DNA from: Magnolia sinica
Lineage: Eukaryota; Streptophyta; Magnoliopsida; Magnoliales; Magnoliaceae
NCBI RefSeq assembly: GCF_029962835.1
Contig: NC_080582.1
Coordinates: forward strand, 16,872,032 to 16,936,031
Length of the DNA: 64,000 nucleotides
Reading direction: 5' to 3'
Both the position numbers and the translations under genes were made by a program. Within the stretch, counting starts at the first letter, position 1. Every line of letters begins with the position of its first letter. The notes beneath the pieces were generated by a model. The model was not told where the DNA came from, did no database searches, and was given only the letters and a program-made list of their open reading frames with translations. Shown here in pieces: positions 11,231-22,586 of the stretch.

Positions 11231-11600
11231 GCAAATTTCATTCATACACTTCTCTAAACCATTGTCCTAATGTTTTAGGAGCGTTGAGCGAAAATAGAAA
11301 ACTTTATATTTTATTCATTTTAGGCATGTATATATTAGATTCCCCAATTAGGTGGACTCCGCAGTTTGGCTTGTGGAATGTATATTGTGGTTTGTGTAGT
11401 CTGCATTTAAGTGGACACCATTTTTGAAATTGTACATTTTGAATATTATCTATATATATTTTTAGTTTAGTTTATCTTTACTTAACTTTTGATGCCACTG
11501 ATTTAAAACTACTCTAATTAATAAATATATATTAATGTTATCTAGATTGTGCGGGCACGTGGGAATTTATCCATGGACATTTTTGTTAAATTCACATTAA
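11231..11600. other. AT-rich intergenic DNA, nothing recognised
   Basis: No coding frame, no repeat copy seen elsewhere in the window. Confidence 0.5.
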
Positions 11601-11609
11601 AAAATTCAG

Positions 11610-12034
11610 GATCAAAATCTCCACACTTGATTAGATTTTCGAGCATGACAAAGGAAAATCTAAAGCTCAAGTGGACCACAATGGGGATTAAATGGCTAAT
11701 GTTGAAGACTTTCAGGGACCATGGAATCTTTGAATCAAGCTGATAGTCGTTCTTTCCACGGTTTCCACGTTACCTTATGAACAGGTTGGATGGCAAATAA
11801 GGATCATGGTGGGCCCAGGTAGGTTTCAATGATGGGCAGCGTTTTCACCATGGCGTCCTGTGATGTGGTCCACTTGACCCTTGGATCTACCTCATTTTTT
11901 TGGGTTATACCCTAAAATGATGTGGCAGAATGGATGGACCGTGTGGATGAAAACCATAAATCATGGTGGGCCGCTCAGAGCCCCTGACCTTGCCGAACTT
12001 GGGACAGGCGGAGGTAGTACCCAATCCGAGTCCT
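11610..12034. repeat. Fold-back element copy (MULE-like family)
   Basis: The right arm is clear: 'tgatgtggtccacttgaccc', 'ggatctacctcattttt', 'ctaaaatgatgtggcagaat', 'catggtgggcc'. The left arm ('aaatctaaagctcaagtgga') is its degenerate complement, and 'aacaggttggatggcaaata' marks the centre. The right end '..acccaatccgagtcc' resembles the 'aatccgcgtcc' terminus of better copies. Confidence 0.55.
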
Positions 12035-12283
12035 CGTTAAACGGTGGCAGCTCCTTTCCTGCTGAGTCAACTCAAAAATTAGATATCTCTAGTTTCAACA
12101 AGTCAGTTTAGCTAAAGAAAAGGCATTTAAATAAATTTAAAGAGAAGAAGATGAACATCATGCAAAAATAAACTTTTAATGATATTGATGAGCCATTGGT
12201 TGACCTGGGACTCATTGGGTCGAGTCAACCCAGTTAGTGACCAAGTCACAATTAGCTGAGTCCAAGTTTATAAACTATGCCTT

Positions 12284-12630
12284 ATAAATAGGCTGTGTGT
12301 GGCAGGCTCTCACTTTCACTCCTTGCGTCCAGCACAAGAGTGTGGGATTAGAGTGAGCGTGCAACAAAGGCTCTGTGAAGCCCACCTCAGAGGCCATGTG
12401 ATACCTAACTGCATGCAGGCTCATGTTAAGACATTAGCACAAAAATGTACGTAGGAGTGGGCCAAAGTGCCAGAAAAAGAGAAAAGGGCCATCCACGGCT
12501 AAAAATGATTTTCCTTTCTCTCTTGGGCATAGCATGTGCTAGCATGGCTAGCATTAGGTACGTTGCCCATGAAGAGCCACATGGGTTGAACTTTCATCAG
12601 GGGTTGTTTGATTTTCCATATGATGCAGGT
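12284..12630 (+). CDS. Possible first exon with TATA box, unidentified
   Basis: 'ccttataaataggctgtg' (12281-12298) is a good TATA box. About 220 bp on, an ATG at 12507 opens 'MIFLSLLGIACASMASIRYV', which looks like a signal peptide, and runs to 'FDFPYDA' followed by a fair splice donor (g/gtaaat at 12629). An earlier in-frame ATG is at 12445. No further exon could be found: the following 90 bp lead into a fold-back element. I do not recognise the protein. It may be a gene remnant, or chance. Any function would be a guess. Confidence 0.3.
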
Positions 12631-12716
12631 AAATTCCTAGTAAATAAGTAATTATTACTGTTTCACTTGTTTGAAAATTGGTGAGTAATTTCATTTAGAA
12701 AATTGTCTTAAATCCA

Positions 12717-13147
12717 TGGGCCCCACCATGATGTATATGGTATATCCGTGTCGTCCATCTGTTTTAGTAGAATATTTTAGGGCATGAGCCCAAAAATGAG
12801 GTAGATCCAATGCTCAGTTGGCCCACATGAAAGGAAACAATGGACTCAATTTGTTCACAATTGAAAGTTGGTTCTTTTATTGGCCCACATTGAGTTTATT
12901 CACCATCTAACCCGTTCATAAGGTCACATAGACATGGATAAGTGAAAAACATAAATATAAGCTTGATCTAAAACTTCTAAGGGCACCAATAAGTTTTTTA
13001 TGGTAGGCATTCGATTCTCACAATTTCGTGTGGTGTGGTCCATTTGAGCTTTGGATCTGCCTAATTTTTAGGCTCATTCCCTAAATTCAGTTGGCATAAT
13101 GGATGGGCGGTGTGGATAAGGCACACACATTACAGTGGCCCCCATAT
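12717..13147. repeat. Fold-back element copy
   Basis: Left arm 'gggccccaccatgatgtata' .. 'tagggcatgagcccaaaaat' .. 'gaggtagatcc'; right arm 'gtggtgtggtccatttgagc' .. 'ttggatctgcctaatttt' .. 'ggcggtgtggataaggcaca' .. 'gtggccccc'. The arms are imperfect reverse complements of about 150 bp each around a centre with 'cataaggtcacatagacatg'. Confidence 0.75.
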
Positions 13148-13215
13148 TTATTTTGAAAATTTCTTAATTTAAGTGTTTAAAAAGTAACTGGTCAAGTCAG
13201 CATGGGTAAAGATAC

Positions 13216-13262
13216 AGTAATTACCTTGGTAAATAATGATTAATCATTTACAAGGTAATTAC
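13216..13262. repeat. Near-perfect palindrome
   Basis: 'gtaattaccttggtaaata' is mirrored by 'aatcatttacaaggtaatta' + 'c', giving two arms of about 20 bp around a very short centre. Could fold into a cruciform. May be the collapsed remains of a MITE. Confidence 0.75.
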
Positions 13263-13839
13263 AGATGAGTCATAAAATCAAACATGCCCTAGATCTAACC
13301 TATCAGTTGGATACACTGGCTCATCTCACCTTGCAAGCCAAAAATCATGAGTGTCCAGAGCTCAAGCAGGCCACCAATGAAACTAATCATTGCCAATGAT
13401 GGGTTTTATATGCCATCCATTCCATTTACACTCCTGGGATGAAAGAATTACCCAAAATCACCTTTTTCAAAACTCATGTGGCGCATACTATATGAATTTA
13501 AGCAACAGTTTGGATGGGAGTAAAGGGAGGTGAATAAAGGGAATTGAGAGCAAATGGATGTAAATAGCATTTGGATTGTGTTTAGATGGGAGTAAATGCA
13601 TGAAAATGAGTTAAAATGTGAGTAAATGTGAAATGCCTTTTTGAGCTCCCCAGAAGAATCACATGAGTAAACAAAGGTGCTACTATGGACACTCCACCAT
13701 ACACGTGGCAAGTCGATGATACCCCAAACAATTCAAGTATTGAACTATATCACTAAAGTCGCATCAATAAAATGATCCAAACTGATCCAAACTGTTTATA
13801 GGTTAGCCATATGAATGGACAGTTAAGAAAAGTTGGTAA

Positions 13840-14462
13840 GGGGTCCTTAGGCACCATGGATTTGAGGGAATTTCAAATCCCTTGTTGTTTGGCGCCATAA
13901 AGTAACTTGGGGTTTCAAATCCACGGGGTTTGAAATCCCCCTCAATTATGGGGGTTTGAAATCCACAGCGAGAGCTTGGATTACATCTAAAATCCTTTCA
14001 AGAGTAGCATGTGTAACATGTGTGTCACCATATTATTATTCTATTGGGCACATGGCCCACTAATAATATCCCCAAATAATTAGATTATCAGTTGCATTAC
14101 TATAATTACTTTAATATGATGATAAACATCGTCCAAACATTTTCAATGTAAATCAATGGTTAAAAATCGTTGGTTGGTCACTCGGACATGATCTTATGCT
14201 TGTGGCCCATCTGAGACTTGGAATTTTATCATTTTCGGGCAAATCATATTTTTCAGCGGACTGATTACAACCATTGTGTCAAATATTACATACTTCGCTA
14301 ATTAGAGATATTAAAGTTGATTTAGTAATTAAATTCAAACCCTCACAAATATACCATGCACAACTACTTTTGGATTAAAGTTGATTCCCCATCTAGGGTG
14401 TCAAACACAATGGGAGGATTTGAAATCCCGGGGATTCCAAATCCACTCTCCCAAACAAGCCC
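13840..14462. mobile_element. Harbinger/Tourist-like MITE
   Basis: The left end 'ggggtccttaggcaccatgg' + 'attt' and the reverse complement of the right end 'gggcttgtttgggagagtgg' + 'attt' form a short, imperfect inverted repeat, and the flanks are TAA on both sides (13837-13839 and 14463-14465), the TWA target duplication of PIF/Harbinger elements. Several 'ggatttgaaatccc' palindromic motifs lie near both ends. No coding capacity. Confidence 0.55.
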
Positions 14463-14466
14463 TAAG

Positions 14467-15400
14467 TTACTTGTTTGTAGTTCTTACGTTTATGGCTCAA
14501 CTGAGTCTCGAAATTTTCCTTATGTTTAGTCAAAGTATATATTTCAATGAGCTTATAACAATCATCTTACTAAATATCAAATATGTTCTTGTGAATATAT
14601 TGAAAAATTCAAATACATTCTATTTTATCCTAATTATTCTCGTCTAAATAGAATATTTGGATTTTTAATGCATTTCATTTACTTACATCTAAACATAAGT
14701 GAGCAACCCGCGCAACCCATTTACTCTCAATTTATTTACCTCCAATTCCATTCTCCATTTGCTTCCATTTACAAGCTCTCAAATGAGCCTTAAGGTTTTA
14801 CCTATATTTTTATAGGTTGGCACACATGAGTGTTAAAAAAGCCTAACTTTTAAGATCAAGGCCTAACAATGGTCCATTTACCTAATGGATGGGGTGGATT
14901 TCATGTATGTAAGCTAGTTTAGCTCATGCTAGAGAAAGTGACCCTTACGAGTACCCATCAGTTGGCGTTTTCCATTACTGCACCCCTTCCCTCAATCTTG
15001 CCAATGGGCCAAGTGAGGGAGGCCAAGCCAAGCTTTGGCCAAGCCTTCATTGTTACATGAACCAAGGACTATGATGAGCCAACATATCCAACCCAAGTCT
15101 TGTCCTGTAATGTTTATATTGGCCAGAGTCCAAGGGTTGGTCTCATTGGAGCGCAGAGAGGTACATGTGCATGGGTGAGAGCACTAATATGAAAAGTAAA
15201 TGAAACTTATTACATATTATATATACTACAACAAATCCTAATGAGGTTGGGCTAGGCTAAGTTGACATTTGTACATGGTCCCAACCCCCAAAGTCTGAAT
15301 TTTAAGTATAAGCCCGGCCCTTGGGTCCAATACTCCCACTCAGACCTAGCTTGAGGAAAGTCGAGCATGATGGGCCGGCTCGGTCCATCAATAGCCTACC
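14467..15400. other. Intergenic DNA, nothing recognised
   Basis: No coding frame and no convincing repeat copy in about 930 bp. Confidence 0.5.
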
Positions 15401-15408
15401 CTTGAGGG

Positions 15409-16081
15409 TGGTGGTGTACACGAACCGAGCTAGCTTGGTTAGCTCGCTCGACTCGACTCGAAAAAGCTTGATTTGACTCGGTTCGAAGCTGAGTTGGAGC
15501 CGAGTCGAGCTGGTTTTTGGAGCTCGAAAATGAGTTTGAGCTGGCTCCAGCTCGACTCGACATTGAATCCAGCTCGAATCAAACTTGGATCGAACCAGTT
15601 CGGTGACTCGGTTACTTTTGCGATTGATGTTGCTCACCAAGTGTTTGATAAAATGACTCAACAAAGTGCGGCTGGTGGCAAGGAAGGTATGTACATGAAA
15701 TAAATAACTTTTTTTTTTCTTGGTTTTTCTTGGTTTTTATGTTGTGTAGAAGGTGTTTGATAAAATACTTGTAAAACCATTGTTTCTGTTTCACATACAG
15801 AGAGATTTTGAAGGTGCAGTCAAGGTGTTTGTGGAAATGCCTCAATGGCAAACTCGGCTTGAACTTGGCCCAAGCTGTTGACCGAACTGAGCCGAGTTGG
15901 CCAGTCAGGCTCGAGGATCGAGCCAAGCCGAGTTCGAGCTGAGGTCAGTCAGTGGCCAAGCTCAACTGGCCAGTTAAGCCAGAGGACCGAGCCGAGCCAA
16001 GTTCGAGCTAAGGTCAGCCAGTGGCCGAGCCTAGTCGAGCTTAGGCCAGCTCAACTCGATTCGACTCGATGTACACCCCTA
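15409..16081. mobile_element. Short non-autonomous hAT element
   Basis: Flanked by a perfect 8-bp duplication CTTGAGGG (15401-15408 and 16082-16089). Termini are 'tggtggtgtacacgaaccga' on the left and '..gactcgatgtacacccct' + 'a' on the right, i.e. the hAT terminal repeat TAGGGGTGTACA, slightly decayed at the left end. Both sub-terminal regions are full of 'gagctcgagtcgagc' type motifs, as is usual for transposase binding regions. The 670-bp interior repeats 'gtgtttgataaaat' but encodes nothing. Confidence 0.85.
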
Positions 16082-16224
16082 CTTGAGGGTGGGTGGAGAT
16101 TAGATAAGAGGGTAAAATCATCATAAAATGTAGTTGCTTGGACCTGTACAATTGAGATTTACACTCCAATGTGGCAAGATTTGATTGGTCTAAGCAAAGT
16201 ATGTTTGAAAGAATTTAGATTGCG

Positions 16225-16580
16225 TAGTGTGGGCCTCAAAATAATGTATGTGTTTTATCCATGTCATCCATCCATTTTGCCCCATGATTTTAGGGCATGA
16301 ACCAAAAAAATGAGGTAGATTCAAATCTTAAGGACCACATCACTGGAAACATGGTGATTAAATGCTCATAATTAAAAACTTTCTAACCCCCATGAAATGT
16401 TTATTTGCCATCTAGGCTGTTGACATGGAGAAAGGAAAGACAGAAATATCATCTTCATCCAAAACCTCTGGTAGCTCTCACGTAATTTTAATGAGCAATC
16501 AATCACCATTGTTTCTGGTGGTGTGGTACACCTCATGTTGAATCTCTTTTATTTTTGTGCTGATGCCCAACGATGATTTA
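16225..16580. repeat. Fold-back element copy, right end damaged
   Basis: Left arm 'aataatgtatgtgttttatc' .. 'gattttagggcatgaacc'; right arm 'ctggtggtgtggtacacctc' .. 'gatgcccaacgatgattt', breaking off in a T/A-rich tract near 16590-16637. Confidence 0.6.
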
Positions 16581-16823
16581 GCAAAATTGGTTTTTTTTTT
16601 AATTTTTTTAAAAATTTTTTTAAAATTTTTTTATAACACATGCACACACACACCCCACACACTGACGCTGGTGGAATTTCACCACCTATGGGTACTCCAA
16701 CCTTTGACCGGGAGTTGAAACTCCCGAGAGTCTACCACCCGGGCAAGAGTAAGGACCCAATGAGTTTTTCCGGGAGAACACTACAAGACCGTTGGCGTTG
16801 TCGGCTACACTGCACCATCCGAG

Positions 16824-17205
16824 GGACGCGGATTGAGTCCTACCCCCGTCCAGTCTCTAGCCACGAACGGTAAGTTCTGTGGGGGGGGGGGCCACCTTGA
16901 TGTACCTGTTTATCCACGATGTCCATCTCTTCTCTCAGATAATTTTAAAGGTATATGTGAAAAAATGTAGCAGATCCAACGCCTAAGTAGACCACACCAA
17001 ATAATAAGCTTATATTGCATTAAATGCAAGAGTCTTCTGTGGTGTGTTCCACTTGAGCATTGTATCTACCTCAATTTTGTACTCCAATCTTAAAATGATC
17101 TGATAGAAGGGATGAATGGCATGGATAAACAGATATATCACAGTGGGCCCACCCACAGAACTGACCGTTCATGGCCAGAGAAGGGGTAGGAAGCAATCCG
17201 CGTCC
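16824..17205. mobile_element. Fold-back MULE-like MITE with 9-bp flanking duplication
   Basis: Ends GGACGCGGATTGAGTCCTAC and, inverted on the right, '..gtaggaagcaatccgcgtcc'. Pairing continues inward ('gttctgtgggg' with 'cccacagaac', 'ttgatgtacctgtttatcca' with 'ggataaacagatatatca') so nearly the whole 382 bp is two complementary arms. The flanks CCATCCGAG (16815-16823) and CAATCCGAG (17206-17214) match at 8 of 9 bases, the duplication length of Mutator-like elements. A G12 run lies at 16880-16891. Confidence 0.75.
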
Positions 17206-17354
17206 CAATCCGAGTCCTATTTCAAGTGGGCCCACCGTCACGCCATGACCGAACTCGGCGTTACCCCAACCTGCGGTAATCCACTCCCTGGTTGAAAACG
17301 ACCTGGATTGCCTACCGACATGTCAGCTGCAAGTCCCTACTGGTAGGTGCACTG

Positions 17355-17735
17355 CAGTCCCCACTATAATGCATGTATCTTATCTACGCCATCCATCCAC
17401 TTTTCCATATTAATTTAGGACATGAGCCAAAAATCGAGGCATATCAAGATCTCAGATGGACCACACTATAGGATACAGTAGTAACTAAATGCCTACCATT
17501 AAAAGGTTCCAGCACTAAAAAAAAATTGGATCAAGCTGATATTTATGTTTTCCCTTCATCTAAGTCCCTGCTACTTAATCAACAGGTTTTATAACGTATA
17601 AACATTAAAGTGGGCTTTAGGAAGCTTTTAATGGTGAGCATTTGGTCGCCGTTGTTTTCCTGTGATGTGGTCGGCTTGGAATTTGGATCTACCTCATTTT
17701 TAGGTTCATGTGATAAAATGATGATGTCAGTGTCA
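17355..17735. repeat. Fold-back element copy
   Basis: 'cactataatgcatgtatctt' .. 'ttaggacatgagccaaaaat' on the left and 'ctgtgatgtggtcggcttgg' .. 'ggatctacctcatttttagg' on the right, with the central 'gatcaagctgatatttatgt'. Confidence 0.65.
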
Positions 17736-17764
17736 TTAGTAATTGCGTAGATTTGGCATGGCCC

Positions 17765-18110
17765 TGTGGGGTCCACATTTTGATGTAAAATCTTTAACTT
17801 AAAAAGAATGGGCATATAAGATTCAAGTGGACCATATCACAAGAAATAGTGAGATGTAACGTTTACTCATAAAAATCTTATGAGGCCTGCTGATATTTAT
17901 GTTTTTGGATGGACATAAGAACAGATTGGATCATGCCCAAAGGAGGTTTCAACTCTGGGTATCTTTGTCACCACTGTTTCACGTGACGTGGATGCCTGAA
18001 CCCTTTGATCTTCTTCATTTTTGTCTCAGGTCATGAAATGATTTATCAAAATAAATGAACCGCGTTGATAAAATACATGCACAACGGGAGCCCACATATG
18101 CCCCGATAAG
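17765..18110. repeat. Fold-back element copy, degenerate
   Basis: Right arm 'caccactgtttcacgtgacg' .. 'cttcatttttgtctcaggtc' .. 'gttgataaaatacatgcaca'; left arm 'gtggggtccacattttgatg' .. 'caagtggaccatatcac'. A further degenerate copy fills 18110-18610. Confidence 0.5.
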
Positions 18111-18639
18111 AAACAGATATCTGGGAAATACTTTCCCACCAAGTTCTTGCAATGTGAGTGGGTGGAGTATTTGTGAGAAATTCAATCCATTCATCTATTT
18201 TTTTAGTTCAATTTAGAATGTCAGGCAAAAATTGAACTGGATTCAACACTTTAATGGATCGAAAATGTGAGGATTGAATGTACACAATTGAAATATTTAT
18301 GAGGTAACGGAAGTTTTGAATAAGCCTAATATTTGTGTTTTCAGTTCTTCCTAATAGTAACGCCGTTATAACAGGTATAGATGTCATGCAAACATCACTC
18401 TCGACCCAAGTAGATATCAATGACAGAAATTTTCCTACCCGCCTTAACTTTTAATGCGGCCACTTGAGTCTTTGATATTGATCAAATTTGGCCTAACGTG
18501 CTGAAATGAGCTCAAAAAAAAGATAACTAGGATGGCATCATCGGTAGGCCCTCCTAAGTTCGCAGCGCTGGAACTTCCTATGAAAGATTTGGGCGGAAAT
18601 CGGCGTCCGTCCGTCTCTGGTCAGGTCCTGGTGGGAGCA

Positions 18640-19160
18640 GGACGCGGATTTTCTGTTGAAAGTCTTTCACACCAATATCCGCCCTGAAAACTTAGGTGGG
18701 TAACTTTGATGTTTATGAGAAATCTAATAGGCGCATATATATTGTGAGTTCATTTTAAGATTCCAGACCAAAAGTGATCATGATCCAATACGCAAGTGGG
18801 CTACATAAAGAAAAAGGTGGTTAGTGAAATTCTTACCCATGAAAACCCTATGGGTCGGCAGTGATGTTTAAATGCCATCCATACCGTTAAAAACGTCATT
18901 CCTACTGGGATGAACTAAGAACACAAATGTTACACGGATTGGAAACTCTGAACCCACGAATATTTCAACGGTGGACGTTAAATCTTCACGTTTTCGGACC
19001 ACTTTAGTATTGGAACCGGCTTATTTTGGGAACCATGTTATAAAAATGAGTTTACAAAACGGATGGGCTGATTGGATTTCTAACAAACATCATGGTGGGC
19101 CCCACCTATGTTTCCAGCGCAGGAACTTCCTGCAAAGGCTTTCGCAGGGAATCCGCGTCC
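18640..19160. mobile_element. Fold-back MULE-like MITE upstream of the COQ10-like gene
   Basis: Left terminus GGACGCGGATTTTCTGTTGA, right terminus the complement '..cagggaatccgcgtcc'. The arms continue with 'aaagtctttcac/aaaggctttcgc' and 'taggtgggtaactttgatgt' against 'acatcatggtgggccccacc'. The 9-bp flanks GTGGGAGCA and GTCGGGGCG agree at 6 of 9 positions. It ends about 720 bp before the COQ10-like start codon, so it lies in or next to the promoter. Confidence 0.65.
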
Positions 19161-19229
19161 GTCGGGGCGGTTCAAATCCGTGCCCCGTACGCACGCGCGC
19201 AGACCGAACTTCTCACCGAAACGCGAAAC

Positions 19230-19882
19230 CCTTAAAATGCCAGCTATTTCCGGTGATCCTTCACAAATTCTACCCTATTTCAAGCTCCGCAAATCAAGAG
19301 TCTGGGTCCGGATCAGCAGCTTCAGGTTCTCCGATCATTCTACTTCAATTTTCACGAATTCTCGCGTTTTCTCTCGTTCCGGAGTCACCCCTTTTTTTAT
19401 TTTTTATTTTTCTGCATTCTCGTGGATTTAAGGTCAGAAATTGGATTTTGAGATTTTCATCGTTCGGAGTCTCGAAAAGAGATTTCCAGGGGAGAATCGT
19501 TTGGAGGTGTTTCTGTTTTGCAGTTTTTGAGATTTAGGGTTTTGGACGGATCGGAGAGGGTTAGGTTTCAGATTCTGATTGTTTTCGTAGGGTTTTTATA
19601 GCTTTGTTAGGGTTTCGAGTACGGTGATACTGCTAAGGTTGTAATCTGAACGAAGAGATTGAAGTTTCAGGTTCGGAACATTTTTTTATCTGGTCGTAAT
19701 TTACATCGCTGTAAGGAATTCGAGCTTTCGGATGAGTTGTTAGGGTTTTTGCAGACGGAAAGTTCAAAATCTGGTTATTATTCAGAATCCTGGTATGTTC
19801 GCACAGCTTCATTGGTACTGTTGAAGCGCTTTTCTGCATTCGGAACAGTTACTTTTGAGGCGAAAAAGGCTCTGCTTTTACG
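19230..19882 (+). promoter_or_regulatory. Probable promoter-proximal region and 5' leader of COQ10-like gene
   Basis: T-rich with moderate GC, bounded on the left by the fold-back element. 'cgaaacccttaaaatgccag' and 'ttagggtttc' motifs (telo-box-like 'aaaccct', common in plant leaders) occur near 19220, 19534 and 19608. No clear TATA box. A leader intron is possible but I could not place one. Confidence 0.35.
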
Positions 19883-22551
19883 ATGCCACCACTTTCATCG
19901 GCTTCAACGGCAATTGGAAGGTTGCTGTCACGCAAAAATGGGGCGGAGTTGTTGAGAAGCTCTGGTAGGTGTAGAGGGCAGTTTCGAGGTTTGAGTAGCA
20001 TTGTGGGTGTTGAAACTCCGTCCGTTTGTAAGTTGATTGATGCTGATAAGGAGGGGAATTTATCCTTCTCAAGAAGGCATAATGCTGTCCAGACCAGGTG
20101 TTTTCTTGGCTGTGGAGATGGAGAAGAGGGTAGTGTTCTTTCTAAGACTCATGAGGAGAGGCGCGTGATGGGGTAAGTTTCCATACCTTTCTTGATTCAC
20201 AGATCTTTTACTGTCTATTTGCCCGAGTTTTTAGTCTGCCTTGGCTATCATCTTCTTTGTATTGAAATAGCTCTTACATGGTTGTGGATGGTTGTGTTTT
20301 ATGCATGATTTTCTCCCAATTCTGAAGCTGTTTCGTGCTATACATAGATTTTTTTTTTCCCATTAGAGGTGTTAACTGTTAAGTATAACTATGGATCATT
20401 ATTATCATTTGTTGAAGGGTCTAAATAAATGATGCACCATTTGTATTATGGTCAAATGGACCGGCCATTGCCATCGCCATTGATCGAAGGCTAGGACTAC
20501 CTTCCAAAGTGATTTTTTTTTTATAGAGGAATGGGCAATGAAAGGTGGGACTCAGTGATGGATGTCTGGATCAATGATTAGGCCATTTTTAGTATGTTCA
20601 ATATGGACAATGCATTTTCCTATGCATTGTTAGGATCATCTAGCACACTTATTAGATGCAATTTCACCAACCCTGGGTTTATGTAGGCCTTCCAATTTGG
20701 GTCGAGTCATGCACGAAGTTCATCTAGGATTCGTTTATGTCCTGTCCAAGTTTGAGAAATGTATGGTGGTGTGGAACCACAAACATCGCTCATTTATCAC
20801 TAAAAAAACTCTGTCTAATTTGTCAGTTTTATTACCTTAGTCAAATCTTCCCTGATCAACCTTCCTATATGTTACCTTTCTTATTGAAGATCCTTCTTTG
20901 GTTGTTAAAAATTCTGAAAATTGTAAAGAGATTTCCTATGGAGGGCAAAGGTGAAGGAAAACGTTATCATATAATTTAATGGGTAGATTTTAGAAGTCCA
21001 AGAGGAAGGTTAGTTGGATGAGCGTGCCTTGGGGGATAGAGAAATTGGACTTCAAATGGTGGTGCCATGGTGGAGATTTGGATTGACAACTAAGGGTTTA
21101 TGGAGGTAAATTATATATTGCAAAAGTGGTGCTAATTAGGGACGCTGAAACTTATGGAGAGTTGGTAGAAATCCACATGGGCCAATGATTTGGAGAAATA
21201 TTTCCAGGATTGGGGTTGCGACCAAATTAGAATACAAAACCATTGAGGAAGTGATTAGGTTCAAATTGGGTGACGGTTTTGGAATTGCCTTCCGGGAGGG
21301 GGGAAAGTACTCTTGCATTATATTTCCCTCATCTCTTGAGGGCAGCTTAATCCAAGAAAAATCACATCATTTTTTCCTATTAATTCACCTAAGGGAGACT
21401 CGTTTGGAATATCATCTGCCAAGGAATTTAGAGGAAGAGGAAATGGTTGATTTTGGGAATAGCTTAATCCTCGCCACTAGAGTGTACATTTTTCCGGGGA
21501 AAGAGGATATCATCTTCCTACACCTCTAATGATTTCACTGCTCTCTGTTAGGTGGTCCCATGATAAGAGTCTCAGAGTACAGCTCAGGAGAAAGAAAATG
21601 AAGCCGGCAAAGAGGCATGGACCTTGGTTTTGTTGGAATGTTGAAGCAAACAGACAGTGAGCTGAACTAGCGATCGGCACGTACGTCACTCCGGGCTAAG
21701 TAGCCCTCGGCATGTGAGAATGTATACACTGCAGTGGCATATTGGAGAAGCAGTTTAGCTATCTTATCTATATAACTTATTGCAAGTGTTACTTTTTCTG
21801 TGTGCTTATGTCATTTATTATTATTTATTTTGGGAAAGCAGTATCCTTTCATGTTTCCGGTGGATGGTGGAAGTTCGCAAAGTTGATGGATGGTCCAGGA
21901 AGTTCTGTAAATGCCGGATGAAGGAATTCTTGGGTTCTTCATGAGAAACATGTTCACTCTTTGCCATGACTATATACTTCACCAAAAGTGTTTGCCTGTA
22001 GAAAGTGGTTTTACATCCTTATCTATCACCTCATTATATTTGTGCTCTGACTAACAGGATTTGCAATAATCAGGTACTCCCCAGAGCAATTATTTGCAGT
22101 GGTTGCAGCAGTTGACCTGTATGAAGATTTTGTTCCATGGTGCCAGCGATCGCAGATAGTCCGGCGCAACGATGATGGATCTTTTGATGCCGAGCTTCAG
22201 ATTGGTTTTAAGTTCCTGGTTGAGAGTTATGTCTCTCATGTGGAACTGAAGAAACCAAAGTACATAAAGGTAATCTTCATTCCTTGCATTTTGATTCGTT
22301 CACATGAATACATGATTATTTACTTTAACGTTTGCTATCTGTGGGACATGAAACTCACCTCACATTGTTTAGTTTCTTTACCAAGCTGGTTTAAAAGAGA
22401 TTGTTACTTAATGATACCATTGGAGCTTGTTGGCATTTAGTTTCTTTACCAAGCTGATTTAAAGGAGATTGTCACTTGATGATACTATTGGAGGTTGTTG
22501 GGAAGGAGCAGAATTCATGCTGCATGTGATATGAATGATTCTCTTTTTTAT

Positions 22552-22586
<35 letters not shown>

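Noticed and set aside
21660-21720. Hairpin 'ccgggctaagtagccctcgg' as an RNA gene or microRNA
   Set aside because: Stem is too short and there is no extended precursor pairing.
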